Source of the DNA: Candidatus Formimonas warabiya
GTDB lineage: Bacteria > Bacillota > Dehalobacteriia > Dehalobacteriales > Dehalobacteriaceae
NCBI RefSeq assembly: GCF_002777255.1
Contig: NZ_CP017634.1
Coordinates: 2,926,903-2,990,902 of the forward strand
Direction of reading: 5' to 3'
Length of the DNA stretch: 64,000 bases
Shown here: positions 17,491 to 26,537 of the stretch, one piece after another
How the letters are laid out: the number at the start of each line of letters is the position of its first letter
Position numbering within the stretch: the stretch's first letter is position 1
Position numbers and translations under genes: made by a program
Notes under the pieces: generated by a model
The model's database searches: none
The model's input: only the letters and a program-made list of their open reading frames with translations
Told to the model about the DNA's origin: nothing

Positions 17491-18577
17491 TCATCTCCCC
17501 CCCCAACACCATTCCTGCTAATTTTCCCGGGTGCATCAATTCAATATCATCAGGCACGTTTTGCCCGCTGGTAATATAATCAACCGGTATTTTCAGTTTT
17601 ATCGTCAAATTCAAGATGCTCCCTAAACTGCTTGTTTCGTCGGTTTTGGTAAAAATGAAACGGGAGAATCTGAGCCGTGCGAAGTTCTCTACATTTTTGA
17701 TCAAATCGCTCTCTTTTGTGGTACAGCTCAGGACCAAGAATACTTCTGCCTCAGGAATCTTGTCTAAAAAGCCTTTCAATACATTTAACTGCATGGCGTT
17801 CTTGTATGAACGCCCGGAGGTATCAATCAGAATCACATCTTTATCGCTATTCCGGTCTACTGCCTCCCTAAGTTCTGCCGGCGTCATCACTACCTCCACC
17901 GGAACCTCAATAATATCCCCATAGATCTTCAGCTGTTCCACTGCGCCAATACGATAGGTATCAATAGTAATAATGCCGATTTTTTTGTGGTGAAACAAAG
18001 CAAATTGGGCGCCCAGTTTGGCAATGGTCGTCGTCTTGCCTACTCCCGTCGGTCCAATAAAAGCAAAGATTCTTTTCCGGGGCCCGTCACGATAAATCTC
18101 GGTTAACAAAGAGTAAATCCTGGTGCGGATTTCCTCATAAATGGAGCTATCAATTTTCTCCTGGTCCTGAGACGAATCAACCTTGATCTCATGAAGCAAT
18201 GCCGTAATTAGTTTGGCGTCAATCCCTGCTTCCAGAAGGCATTCCTCCCAGCGGGCCAAGTGGGCATCACTAAAACTGGTTTTCGCTCTGCCTTGTCCCA
18301 GGGAGAATTGTTTCAAGATCGTCTTGATTTCCGCCATTTCCCGTTTGATATCATCTTGTTTGGAGAAAATATCACTGGGACTGCGCTCGATTGCTCCCGT
18401 TCCTTTTTCCTTATCGATGGCTGCCGTAACCTCCCAGATCCTGGGTTTCATAAATCCGAGCCATCCTTTTTGCCTCACCTTTCTGGAACTGACAATCACC
18501 GCTTCCAAGCCTAAATCCTGTTTGATGATCCGGATGGCTTCGCTCATACTATCGACCAAATATTTCTTTATTTTCAA
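17432..18577 (-). CDS. flhF: Signal recognition particle-like GTPase FlhF
   Basis: A 381-residue SRP-type GTPase that selects the site of flagellar assembly. It has the usual N-terminal basic domain (about 1-100), the N-helix bundle, and a G domain with GPTGVGKTTTIAKLG, DTYRIGAVEQL, DTSGR and FTKTDE motifs. The ATG overlaps the flhA stop (ATGA type) and the 3' end overlaps flhG. The last 25 residues past the conserved domain are extra and arise in the overlap region. Confidence 0.95.
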   Translation of the reverse strand: MKIKKYLVDSMSEAIRIIKQDLGLEAVIVSSRKVRQKGWLGFMKPRIWEVTAAIDKEKGTGAIERSPSDIFSKQDDIKREMAEIKTILKQFSLGQGRAKTSFSDAHLARWEECLLEAGIDAKLITALLHEIKVDSSQDQEKIDSSIYEEIRTRIYSLLTEIYRDGPRKRIFAFIGPTGVGKTTTIAKLGAQFALFHHKKIGIITIDTYRIGAVEQLKIYGDIIEVPVEVVMTPAELREAVDRNSDKDVILIDTSGRSYKNAMQLNVLKGFLDKIPEAEVFLVLSCTTKESDLIKNVENFARLRFSRFIFTKTDETSSLGSILNLTIKLKIPVDYITSGQNVPDDIELMHPGKLAGMVLGGEMSDGPGRKIKRHGSVSLQDI

Positions 18578-20643
18578 CCCATCTTCACCACCCCAACAGA
18601 TTCAATTTCTGTATCGGACACCAATTCACTGATGGACATAATATTCAGTTGCGGCAGATACTTCTCCACTAAACGCCTGAAAGGCAGTCTCACCTTAGCG
18701 GAGCATAAAAGCACCGGCTGCATACCTTGAAAGGATAATTGATCCCATATCGTGGTCAGCTGCCCAATGATGTTTTGGGCTTTTCCCGGTTCCAACACGG
18801 GATATCCCCCTTCTTGAACCATTTGGATGGAATCGGCAATTAATTGCTCCAGCTTTGGCTCCAAGGTAATCACAGAGATCTTGCCGTCCTGGTTGGCAAA
18901 TAATTGGCAGATCGTCCTTCCTAAAGCAATTCTCACGTATTGGGTCAGGTAATCCGCATCCCGGCTGTTTCTTACCCCATCCGACAATGCTTCCAGGATC
19001 GTCACCAGGTCCCGGATAGGGATCCGCTCCCGCAACAAATTCTGCAGCACCCTTTGGATCTCTCCCAGAGACAAGGTATCCGGAATCAACTCTTCCACCA
19101 CTGCCGGGTCGTTTTCCTTCACCATATCCAGTAATTCTTTTACATCCTGCCGCCCCAACAACTCATAGGCATGGGCTTTAATAAACTCCGTGAGATGCGT
19201 AATCATCACGGTGGCAGCATCTACCACGGTAAAGCCCTGAATTTCGGCGGGAATTTTTTGCTCGCTTTTGATCCAAAGGGCAGGCAAGCCAAAGGTAGGT
19301 TCCTTGGTGGGAATTCCTTCCATGCGGCGCCCGGTATTTTCGGCATCCATAGCCAAATAATAATTGGGCATAATCTCCCCCTGGGCCAGCCCCACTCCTT
19401 TGATCTTAAACACATACTTACTTGGATCCAATTGCAGATTGTCCCTGATGCGAATGGGACGGACATAAATTCCTAACTCCGAGGCACACTGCCGGCGTAC
19501 GGTGGCCAGTCGTTGCAGCAAGTCTCCTCCCTGGCTGGTGTCCGTTAAAGCGACCAGCTTATAGCCAATTTCAATTTCCAGGGGATCCACTTTAAAAAGC
19601 TTTTGCACATTTTCCGGCTGTCTTTGTTCTTCCTGACTGGTTTGGATTTTTTCTCTCTCCATTCTCTTTTGGTCCTTCTGTTCTTCTTGACGGAGCACCC
19701 AAAAGAGAAAGAAGGTGCCTGCGGCCATACTTAAAAACAAGAACCTGGGTAAAGCCGGCACTAAACTGAGAATGAAAAGGATCCCGGATGCCAAAGCGAT
19801 CACCTTGGGAAAGGTGAGGATTTGGCCGGAAAAATCACGTCCGAAACTCTGACCCGACTTGCTTCGGGTCACCATGATACCGGTTCCCGTCGAAATCAAA
19901 AGAGCGGGTATTTGGCTAACCAAACCGTCTCCAATCGTTAATATGGTATAAGTTTGGGCGGCCTCGGTGAGACTCATGCCCATGCTGGTCTGGCCGATGA
20001 TTAAGCCGCCGATAATATTAATAAATGTAATAATTACGCCTGCAATGGCATCCCCTTTGATAAATTTGGTTGCCCCATCCATAGAGCCAAAAAAATCGGC
20101 TTCCTTTTGCAATTTGGCCCGCCGTTCTCTTGCCTGGTCTTCCGTGATTAACCCGGCATTAAAATCAGCGTCAATGGCCATTTGTTTCCCTGGCATAGCG
20201 TCCAGGGTAAACCTGGCCGCCACCTCCGCAACCCGGCTGGATCCGTTGGTGATTACCACAAATTGCACCACCATAATAATGATAAAAACAACCAGACCAA
20301 CCACATAATTTCCGCCCACCACAAAATCTCCAAAAGCAGAGATCACTTTACCTGCGTAAGCCTGGGACAAAACGGCCCGGGTAGAAGAAATGTTTAAGGC
20401 TAAACGGTACAGGGTGGTGATCAGCAGCAAGGAAGGAAACACCGAAAACTGCAAAGGTTCCTCTGTAAACAGCGTGATCAGAAAAATAATCATGGCCGAC
20501 GTCATGCTGAAAACTAATAAAATATCCAGCATAAAGGTGGGAAGAGGAATAATAATCATTAAAACAATGCCGATAATGAAACCAGCCACTAATAAATCAT
20601 AATTCCCTTTTACGATTTCCAAGGTTGATGCTCTTGACGCCAA
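18574..20643 (-). CDS. flhA: Flagellar export gate protein FlhA
   Basis: The main export-gate protein of the flagellar type III secretion system, about 689 residues. Eight transmembrane helices fill the N-terminal half, with the FHIPEP-family segment in the loop (PGKQMAIDADFNAGLI). The cytoplasmic C-terminal domain binds chaperone-substrate complexes and FliJ. I place the start at TTG 20643, which sits four bases behind GGGAGGGGAG. The frame is open 48 bases further, but that part falls into the heptamer inverted repeat between flhB and flhA and does not look coding. Confidence 0.95.
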   Translation of the reverse strand: MASRASTLEIVKGNYDLLVAGFIIGIVLMIIIPLPTFMLDILLVFSMTSAMIIFLITLFTEEPLQFSVFPSLLLITTLYRLALNISSTRAVLSQAYAGKVISAFGDFVVGGNYVVGLVVFIIIMVVQFVVITNGSSRVAEVAARFTLDAMPGKQMAIDADFNAGLITEDQARERRAKLQKEADFFGSMDGATKFIKGDAIAGVIITFINIIGGLIIGQTSMGMSLTEAAQTYTILTIGDGLVSQIPALLISTGTGIMVTRSKSGQSFGRDFSGQILTFPKVIALASGILFILSLVPALPRFLFLSMAAGTFFLFWVLRQEEQKDQKRMEREKIQTSQEEQRQPENVQKLFKVDPLEIEIGYKLVALTDTSQGGDLLQRLATVRRQCASELGIYVRPIRIRDNLQLDPSKYVFKIKGVGLAQGEIMPNYYLAMDAENTGRRMEGIPTKEPTFGLPALWIKSEQKIPAEIQGFTVVDAATVMITHLTEFIKAHAYELLGRQDVKELLDMVKENDPAVVEELIPDTLSLGEIQRVLQNLLRERIPIRDLVTILEALSDGVRNSRDADYLTQYVRIALGRTICQLFANQDGKISVITLEPKLEQLIADSIQMVQEGGYPVLEPGKAQNIIGQLTTIWDQLSFQGMQPVLLCSAKVRLPFRRLVEKYLPQLNIMSISELVSDTEIESVGVVKMG

Positions 20644-20659
20644 TTTCTCCCCTCCCAAA

Positions 20660-20804
20660 CATGAGTCAAAGGCCGAAAGTCTAAAGTCCAAAGTCAGAAA
20701 TTATTTCACACTCCGGAACGATTCTGTCTAAGTTCCGAAAGCCAAAGATCTTTAGCGGCCTTTAAGACACTTAACTAACTTTCGACTTTAGACTTTTGAC
20801 TCAT
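20660..20804. repeat. Heptamer-based inverted repeat between flhB and flhA
   Basis: In an operon whose genes otherwise abut, this gap holds facing arrays of a 7-base unit: AAAGTCT AAAGTCC AAAGTCA at about 20676-20696, and its complement (GACTTT AGACTTT TGACTC) at about 20783-20804. The outer arms ATGAGTCAAA and TTTGACTCAT allow a long imperfect stem. No open frame is credible inside. Confidence 0.7.
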
Positions 20805-20807
20805 CGT

Positions 20808-21878
20808 TCAAAAACGTTTTTTATGCTTATGATAAACAACAGCTAAAATTTCTGCCACAGCCTGGTAAAGTTCATCCGGAATCGAATCTCCGATCTCCGT
20901 ATGACGGTAAAGGAATTGCGCTACAGGCTTATTTTCCATCACAGGTACTTGATTTTCCCGGGCAACCTGCTTTATTTTTTCCGCCAAAAGGTCCGCTCCC
21001 TTGGCCACAACTACCGGCGCCGGCATTTCCTTCCGCACGTATTTAATCGCTACGGCAAAGTGGGTCGGATTTGTGACCACCACGGTAGCTTTTGGTACTT
21101 CCTGCATCATGCGCCGCATAGCCAGCTGTCTCTGTCTTGCCTTCAATTTTGATTTGATTTCCGGATTCCCCTCGGTCTGCTTGTACTCTTCTTTTATTTC
21201 CTCCTTCGTCATGCGCAGGTTTTTACGAAATTCATAACGCTGGTACAGCAAGTCAAAGATGCCAATGATCAGATAGGCAATCACTACGGCCACTGCTATG
21301 GAAAATAAAATTTGTCTGCCTTCCTGGACAATGGTCGGTATCTCCAGATTACTAAGCCCGAAAACGGTGATGATCTTCCTTTTTACTACTATAATCACCA
21401 CAAAAGAAATAACAGCAATTTTCGCCAGGCTTTTTGCCAAATCCACCAATGTCCGTCTGGAAAATATCCTCTGCAGACCCTGAATAAAATTCAACTTGTC
21501 CCAAGACGGTTTCAAAGGTTCAACGGTAAACATAAAACCAACCTGGGCTAGATTTGTAGCCAAAGCAATGACCACAGCGGTAAGAAAAACCGGCCACATC
21601 ATTTGGAAATACAAGATTACGGCATGGAATAAAACGTTCGGCAATTCTTCGGTCTTTGTCAATAATTGGTGACCAAAAAACTCTCCGCTGTACGAATAAA
21701 AATTTTGGAAAAACTGATCCTGAAAGATATATATCATTAGAACCATGGCGAAAAGATTGAAAGCGCCATTAAAATCAATACTTTTCGCCGTCTGTCCTTT
21801 TTTTCTCGCTTCTTCCCGCCTGCGTGGAGTAGCCTCTTCAGTCCTTTCTCCAGCGGCGGACGATCGTTCGGGAGCCAT
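20808..21878 (-). CDS. flhB: Flagellar export switch protein FlhB
   Basis: A 356-residue inner-membrane protein that changes export specificity from hook to filament proteins. Four transmembrane helices (about 40-215) are followed by a basic linker and the autocleavage motif Asn270-Pro-Thr-His, which is intact. The charged N-terminus (GERTEEATPRRREEARKKGQ) is a family signature. The ATG directly follows the fliR stop. Its partner in length control is FliK at 26538-28745, an unusually repeat-rich protein in this operon. Confidence 0.96.
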   Translation of the reverse strand: MAPERSSAAGERTEEATPRRREEARKKGQTAKSIDFNGAFNLFAMVLMIYIFQDQFFQNFYSYSGEFFGHQLLTKTEELPNVLFHAVILYFQMMWPVFLTAVVIALATNLAQVGFMFTVEPLKPSWDKLNFIQGLQRIFSRRTLVDLAKSLAKIAVISFVVIIVVKRKIITVFGLSNLEIPTIVQEGRQILFSIAVAVVIAYLIIGIFDLLYQRYEFRKNLRMTKEEIKEEYKQTEGNPEIKSKLKARQRQLAMRRMMQEVPKATVVVTNPTHFAVAIKYVRKEMPAPVVVAKGADLLAEKIKQVARENQVPVMENKPVAQFLYRHTEIGDSIPDELYQAVAEILAVVYHKHKKRF

Positions 21879-22643
21879 TTAACCTCCCCCCAGCAGCAGC
21901 AGAATCTGGTTGTCCATGGTCTGAAACAAATTGCCGATGATCGTAGCTAATACCGGAAGCAGCAGGACCAATGTCAAAATTCCCACACCTATTTTGAGGG
22001 GAAAGCCGATCATCAAAACATTGAATTGGGGCACGGTTTTAGAAATCAGCCCTAAGGAAATATCACTGATAATTAAAACAACGACTACCGGTAAAGCCAT
22101 ACGCACCGCATAGGTAAACATAAGAAAATATGTTTTCATGAGATTTAAGATAACCTGTCCCGTGATTAAAAGGCCTCCGGGTGCCAGCAGGTCAAAACTT
22201 TTCGCCAATGCGGAAATCAATAAATGGTGAATATCAAGAGAAAAAAACAACAACACGCCTATCAGGTATAAAAACTGACCGACCAAAGTGTTTTGCGTCC
22301 CGTTTGCCGGATCCACAATCATGGCCATGGCGAAACCGATTTGGATATCCATCAATTGCCCGGCCATGCGCACAGCGGCAAAAATGGAACTGGCCGCCAT
22401 CCCCAGGACCAATCCAGTCAGTGTTTCACTAACTACATAGCCGGCAAACTGCACCGCATTATCCGGGACGAGCACATTCCCGGTTTGAATTTGAGGAAGC
22501 AAAACCAGGGCAAGAATCAGGGCGGCACCTATTTTTACGTTATTGGGTATGTTCCTCAGAGAAAAAACCGGTGAGGCAACAAGAAATGAGGCAACCCTGA
22601 TTAAGACTAAGATAAAGACAAGCCAAAGCGTTAAGTCGATCAA
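21879..22643 (-). CDS. fliR: Flagellar export protein FliR
   Basis: A 254-residue multi-span membrane protein of the FliPQR export gate, with about five or six helices across its length and the family LTLVLLLPVLATIIGNLF region near the end. It lies between fliQ (12-base gap) and flhB (no gap), the standard order. Length is typical. Confidence 0.95.
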   Translation of the reverse strand: MIDLTLWLVFILVLIRVASFLVASPVFSLRNIPNNVKIGAALILALVLLPQIQTGNVLVPDNAVQFAGYVVSETLTGLVLGMAASSIFAAVRMAGQLMDIQIGFAMAMIVDPANGTQNTLVGQFLYLIGVLLFFSLDIHHLLISALAKSFDLLAPGGLLITGQVILNLMKTYFLMFTYAVRMALPVVVVLIISDISLGLISKTVPQFNVLMIGFPLKIGVGILTLVLLLPVLATIIGNLFQTMDNQILLLLGGG

Positions 22644-22655
22644 AAACCTTTCTCC

Positions 22656-22925
22656 TTACCATACATAATTGGCCAGCTGACTAAAAATGTTCCCCGTAAA
22701 TGAAACCAGCATGTCCATCATCCAGGACGCCGTGATTAATAACGTAATAATTATAGCCACTATTTTGGGCACAAACGTCAAAGTTTGCTCTTGAATCTGC
22801 GTGGCCGCCTGCACCACACTTATCGCCACGCCCACCAAAAGGCCCACCAGCAAAGCCGGGGCGGAAAGCAATAAAATAAGCAACAAAGCTTCCCGGGCTA
22901 TTTTTAATATCATTAACTGCTCCAT
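22656..22925 (-). CDS. fliQ: Flagellar export protein FliQ
   Basis: An 89-residue protein with two transmembrane helices, which as a tetramer joins FliP and FliR in the gate. The start at ATG 22925 (MEQLMILKIAREA) fits the family length and has GGGATGG upstream; an ATG 12 bases earlier is too close to that site. The conserved QAATQIQEQTLTFVPKI loop between the helices is present. Confidence 0.95.
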   Translation of the reverse strand: MEQLMILKIAREALLLILLLSAPALLVGLLVGVAISVVQAATQIQEQTLTFVPKIVAIIITLLITASWMMDMLVSFTGNIFSQLANYVW

Positions 22926-22974
22926 TTTAACTTCCATCCCTTTTTCATGGTCTACCGAACAGTGCCAATTTTCT

Positions 22975-23751
22975 TTAAAAGCTCTCCACCAATGACTTCA
23001 CCACTAGGTACCACCCGTCCACCATCACAAAAAGCAAAATTTTAAAGGGAAGAGAAATCATTACCGGCGGCAGCATAAACATACCCATGGACATCAAAAT
23101 ACTGGCCACAACCATATCAATGATCAAAAAGGGAACGAAAAGCAAGAACCCCATCTGAAAGGCTGTTTTTAGTTCACTAATGACAAATGCCGGCAGCACG
23201 ACACGAAAAGGAACAGCGTCTTGATTCTGCGGCCTTTCCTCTTTGGCAATGCTCAAAAACAAAGCCAAGTCTTTTTCTCTGGTTTCTTTGAGCATAAATT
23301 TTTTAATGGGAAGAGAACCAGCTTCCACAGCCTCTTCCTGACTGATTTGTTCCGCCAGGTAAGGCTTGACGGCCTGATCGTTTACCTGCTGTAATACCGG
23401 ATTCATAATAAATACCGTTAAAATTAAGGCCAATCCAATAATAATTTGGTTGGGCGGTATTTGCTGGGTGCCCAGAGCAGACCGCACAAAAGAGAGTACA
23501 ATCACAATTCTGGTAAAACAGGTCATCATGATTAAGAAACCAGGAGCCAGGGACAAGAGCGTCAAAATGACCAGGAGCTTCACACTGTCCATTACTTCTT
23601 GGGGTTGATCGGCCTGCTGAATGTTTAAATCAACGTTCGGAAAGGGGATCGGTTCTCCATAAGCCGGTACCACCAAAGCAAAGAATACTAAAATGATCAG
23701 TAAAATTATTTTTGCCCTATTTGTCATTTTCCTTTTTACCTTTCCCCCCAT
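22975..23751 (-). CDS. fliP: Flagellar export protein FliP
   Basis: A gate protein of the flagellar secretion system with a cleavable signal peptide (hydrophobic stretch ending VVPAYGEP at about residue 33) and four membrane helices. The family marks MTCFTRIVIVLSFVRSALGTQ and MGMFMLPPVMISLPFKILLF are intact. Start choice is open: ATG 23751 has GGAG seven bases upstream, while ATG 23727 has AAAAAGG. Either way the gene overlaps the fliO end, pointing to coupling. Confidence 0.95.
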   Translation of the reverse strand: MGGKVKRKMTNRAKIILLIILVFFALVVPAYGEPIPFPNVDLNIQQADQPQEVMDSVKLLVILTLLSLAPGFLIMMTCFTRIVIVLSFVRSALGTQQIPPNQIIIGLALILTVFIMNPVLQQVNDQAVKPYLAEQISQEEAVEAGSLPIKKFMLKETREKDLALFLSIAKEERPQNQDAVPFRVVLPAFVISELKTAFQMGFLLFVPFLIIDMVVASILMSMGMFMLPPVMISLPFKILLFVMVDGWYLVVKSLVESF

Positions 23752-24106
23752 GAAGCTTCTCCGTTACGGTTCGGGAAAAGCCGGACAATTTTGCGGTCAA
23801 TAAAGATTCAAAATCCCCCATTCTTTCTGTGCAGGGCTCCTGAACAGGATCAAAATGGTCCAGCCTGTCGAGTAAAACCAGATGATTCTGCTGGCTTCCC
23901 ATTAAATAAAAGTTCCCCTGTACTTCCACAATATAGACCGCAGTATTTTTATCCAAGGCCAGCCTGTCTACCAACCGGATGATCCGGTTTTGTCCACAAC
24001 GTTGCTGAAAAGACCTCAAATTATAGCGCAGCATCAGTGAGACTAAAATTAAAACAATGGGAAGCGCGATCAGCATCTTTAAAAATGTCCACCAAATCTG
24101 GTCCAT
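23717..24106 (-). CDS. fliO: Flagellar biosynthesis protein FliO
   Basis: A 129-residue protein with one N-terminal transmembrane helix (about residues 8-27) and a small cytoplasmic beta domain containing the family LVDRLALDKNTAVYIVEV segment. FliO helps FliP oligomerise during gate assembly. The C-terminal 30 residues are basic and overlap the fliP start. It directly follows the fliN-type gene. Confidence 0.9.
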   Translation of the reverse strand: MDQIWWTFLKMLIALPIVLILVSLMLRYNLRSFQQRCGQNRIIRLVDRLALDKNTAVYIVEVQGNFYLMGSQQNHLVLLDRLDHFDPVQEPCTERMGDFESLLTAKLSGFSRTVTEKLHGGKGKKENDK

Positions 24107-24493
24107 TTAACCTTCCTCTCTCAAATTGGCCTTTTTAATACAGTTTATAAAATTTAATCTCACCCCAAAAACGTCATTGATCACCAATACTTCTCCCTGG
24201 GCAATTTTATGTTCATTCACATAAATGTCTGTCATTTCCCCGGCCAGCTTGTCTAGTTCCAGCACCGCTCCTTCTTTTAATGCCAAAAGATCCCGTATCG
24301 TGATCGTTGTTCTTCCCATTTCAGCGGAAATAGTAAGTTTTAAATCCCTGAGCTTGGAAAGGGAACTGCTTTTCTCTGCTACGGCCACCTTCTGTAAAGG
24401 AGAAAACTGCACCTTCTTTACCTTTTTCACGGCGTCTTTTTTTCCCAAAAAGAACGAGGATAAATCTTCTTCCGTGCTTAATAAGTCATCCAT
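24107..24493 (-). CDS. fliN: Flagellar switch protein FliN
   Basis: A 128-residue protein whose last 80 residues are a SpoA/FliN domain (LKLTISAEMGRTTITIRDLL, then INDVFGVRL). The N-terminal 45 residues are basic and unconserved. It lacks the CheC-like domain of FliY, which is encoded 12 kb away. Bacillus has only FliY at this locus, so carriage of both resembles other Clostridia and some spirochaetes. Its place between fliL and fliO fits a rotor or export-platform role. Confidence 0.92.
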   Translation of the reverse strand: MDDLLSTEEDLSSFFLGKKDAVKKVKKVQFSPLQKVAVAEKSSSLSKLRDLKLTISAEMGRTTITIRDLLALKEGAVLELDKLAGEMTDIYVNEHKIAQGEVLVINDVFGVRLNFINCIKKANLREEG

Positions 24494-24503
24494 AGCTCCT
24501 CCC

Positions 24504-24980
24504 CTATTGGATCAGAAATTCTTCAAAATAGACGGATTTGGCTTTTCCCGTGGTCAACTCACCATTAATTCTGTTCAGTAATTGCTCTTTTAACTTGGCC
24601 GTACCTTCCTCGGTATCCAAATCATCCACTGATTTACTGCGTAATACTTCAATAATGGCATCCTTTAATTTGTAGTTTTTATCGGTGATTTCCTTGATAA
24701 TTTTCTTGTTCTCAGGATATTCAATCACAACCGTAGTACTTAGATAATGGTCCCGATCGGCCAAATTCACCTGCACTTCATCAAAACTAAGGCTGGTTGT
24801 TTTTTCCTCCTTCGCTTGATGGGGTATTTTTCCCGCTAACCCTAAAACATTGAATTTTAATACGCCGAAAGCGCCTACTCCCACGGCAAGCAGGAAAACA
24901 ATCAATGCGATGATCACCAGTTTTTTCTTGCTCTTTTTCTTTTGGGGCTCCTCAGCATTGTTTTCATTGTCCACGATCAT
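24504..24980 (-). CDS. fliL: Flagellar basal-body protein FliL
   Basis: A membrane protein that surrounds the stator and supports torque. A cytoplasmic Lys-rich N-terminus precedes one transmembrane helix (LVIIALIVFLLAVGVGAFGV), and the extracytoplasmic stomatin-like domain has the family segment YLSTTVVIEY. The start is taken as ATG 24980 behind AAGGAGAG, nine bases away and just after the flbD stop; the frame is open another 42 bases. Confidence 0.92.
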   Translation of the reverse strand: MIVDNENNAEEPQKKKSKKKLVIIALIVFLLAVGVGAFGVLKFNVLGLAGKIPHQAKEEKTTSLSFDEVQVNLADRDHYLSTTVVIEYPENKKIIKEITDKNYKLKDAIIEVLRSKSVDDLDTEEGTAKLKEQLLNRINGELTTGKAKSVYFEEFLIQ

Positions 24981-24987
24981 ATTTCGG

Positions 24988-25218
24988 TTATCTCTCCTTA
25001 AAGAATCCTTGGTCTTCCGCATCCGGCAGCTCAGGGCCCCCGGCTATTAGTCTCTTATAGGTCAGGAACTTCCCAATAACTTCAGACATGGTTTCACAAA
25101 CCAAAATCTTATTCCCATTCGTAAGCGTCAATACTGTTTCAGGTATCGTCTCTACGCGTTCCAAAAGGTCAGGATTGAGAGCCACCTTTCTTTTATCCAT
25201 AGTGGTTATTTGAATCAT
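24988..25218 (-). CDS. flbD: FlbD-family flagellar protein
   Basis: A 76-residue small protein of the FlbD (YlzI/SwrD-like) family found between flgE and fliL or motA in many motile Firmicutes. The pattern of short beta strands (MIQITTMDKRKVALNPDLLE, then ETVLTLTNGNKILV) and a final helix is typical. In Bacillus the homologue SwrD boosts motor power. The ATG at 25218 follows GGAGGAAGGAAG; an upstream ATG at 25251 lacks a good site. Confidence 0.9.
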   Translation of the reverse strand: MIQITTMDKRKVALNPDLLERVETIPETVLTLTNGNKILVCETMSEVIGKFLTYKRLIAGGPELPDAEDQGFFKER

Positions 25219-25260
25219 TCTTCCTTCCTCCTCCCTAAACCTTTTTGTCAAACAAATTGA

Positions 25261-26085
25261 TTATCGTTTCAAGTTGATGAGCTCTTCCAGCATGGTATCC
25301 GATGTGGTAATTACCCGGGCATTGGCCTGGTAGGCCCGCTGGGTGACAATCATATCGGAGAATTCTGTGGTTAAATCCACATTGGATGCTTCCAGCCTAT
25401 GAGATAGCACGGTACCCCGGCCACCGTTTCCTGCAATATCAATTCCAAAGTCCGTATCGGATGCGTCCGGATCAACCCTTGTACTCGCAGACTTTGAGTA
25501 CAGGTTTCCCCCTTCCCGGATCAGACTTTCCGGATTTAAAATATAGGCAACCCCTAAATTTACCCCTGAACCGGAAACTGCATTCCCCTCCTCATCTAAT
25601 GCAGTAAGCAGGCCCGAACTATCCACCGTAACACTGGAAATGGTGTCGGTAATCTGAATGGTCGAGCCGTCATTGCTGAGGACCCGATAACCATTTCTAT
25701 TTACCAAATACCCGTCGCTATCAAATTCAAAAGCGCCGTCCCGGGTATAGTACACACGACCATTAATATCTTGCACCACAAAAAAACCATTACCATTTAT
25801 CGCCAAATCCAAATCCCGTTCCGTCGTTTGGGAAATCCCTTGAGAAAAATTCGAGGCAATTCCTGAGACAGTGCTGCCCACACCGACTTGGGAGGCATTT
25901 GCCCCTAAGCTGGTGTCGCTGCTTGTTGTGGCATTGCTGATGGTCTGACTCATCAAATCTTCAAAAGCCACTTTTTGAGATTTGAAACCTGGCGTATTGA
26001 CATTGGCAATATTGTTGGCAATGACGTCCAATGCCGTCTGATTATTTTTCATGCCACTGACTCCAGAATACAAAGATCTAATCAT
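25261..26085 (-). CDS. flgE: Flagellar hook protein FlgE
   Basis: A 274-residue hook subunit. The N-terminus carries the rod/hook signature (NQTALDVIANNIANVNTPGF) and the C-terminus the matching helix (SNVDLTTEFSDMIVTQRAYQ). Its length is close to the short Bacillus-type FlgE and lacks the large outer D2/D3 domains of enteric hooks. Position after flgD argues for hook rather than FlgG rod. The start ATG 26085 has AAGGAGGG eight bases upstream. Confidence 0.9.
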   Translation of the reverse strand: MIRSLYSGVSGMKNNQTALDVIANNIANVNTPGFKSQKVAFEDLMSQTISNATTSSDTSLGANASQVGVGSTVSGIASNFSQGISQTTERDLDLAINGNGFFVVQDINGRVYYTRDGAFEFDSDGYLVNRNGYRVLSNDGSTIQITDTISSVTVDSSGLLTALDEEGNAVSGSGVNLGVAYILNPESLIREGGNLYSKSASTRVDPDASDTDFGIDIAGNGGRGTVLSHRLEASNVDLTTEFSDMIVTQRAYQANARVITTSDTMLEELINLKR

Positions 26086-26107
26086 AATAAAAACCCTCCT
26101 TAATTGA

Positions 26108-26521
26108 TTAATCTTGGCTTTCACTCAATTTAATTTCCTGCACCTGACCTAACGCATATTCCACATTATTAATTTTAACCATGGGTCCCTCAGAAGAAAA
26201 TCTTAAAGACTGGACTGTTCCCTCGATGGTATTTCCATCAGGATCCGTGACCGCTACTTCTTTCCCCAACATTTGGATTGCTTGAAATTGTTTTTCGGCA
26301 TCATAAAAATAAGATAAACTGGTGCTTATTCCCTGTAATTGTTCCAAAATGGCAAAACTGGTCATTTGCCCGATCCACTCGCTGCTGTCCTGGGGATTGG
26401 AAGGATCTTGATACTGTAGTTGGGCAGCCAACAATTGCAAAAAAGCATTTTTATCTAACGCTGAACTGTTTACCATACTCGAATTTGATGAATCAATGGA
26501 AGACAAGCCCGTAATATACAT
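26108..26521 (-). CDS. flgD: Hook-capping protein FlgD
   Basis: A 137-residue scaffold that caps the growing hook. The conserved N-terminal segment (LDKNAFLQLLAAQLQYQDPS) is complete, while the C-terminal part is limited to one beta domain as in other Gram-positive FlgD proteins. It lies between fliK and flgE in the usual order. Confidence 0.94.
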   Translation of the reverse strand: MYITGLSSIDSSNSSMVNSSALDKNAFLQLLAAQLQYQDPSNPQDSSEWIGQMTSFAILEQLQGISTSLSYFYDAEKQFQAIQMLGKEVAVTDPDGNTIEGTVQSLRFSSEGPMVKINNVEYALGQVQEIKLSESQD

Positions 26522-26537
26522 TATGACACCCCCTTTC

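Noticed and set aside
20644..20691. N-terminal extension of FlhA
   Set aside because: It falls into the intergenic heptamer repeat; TTG 20643 has a strong ribosome binding site and fits the family.
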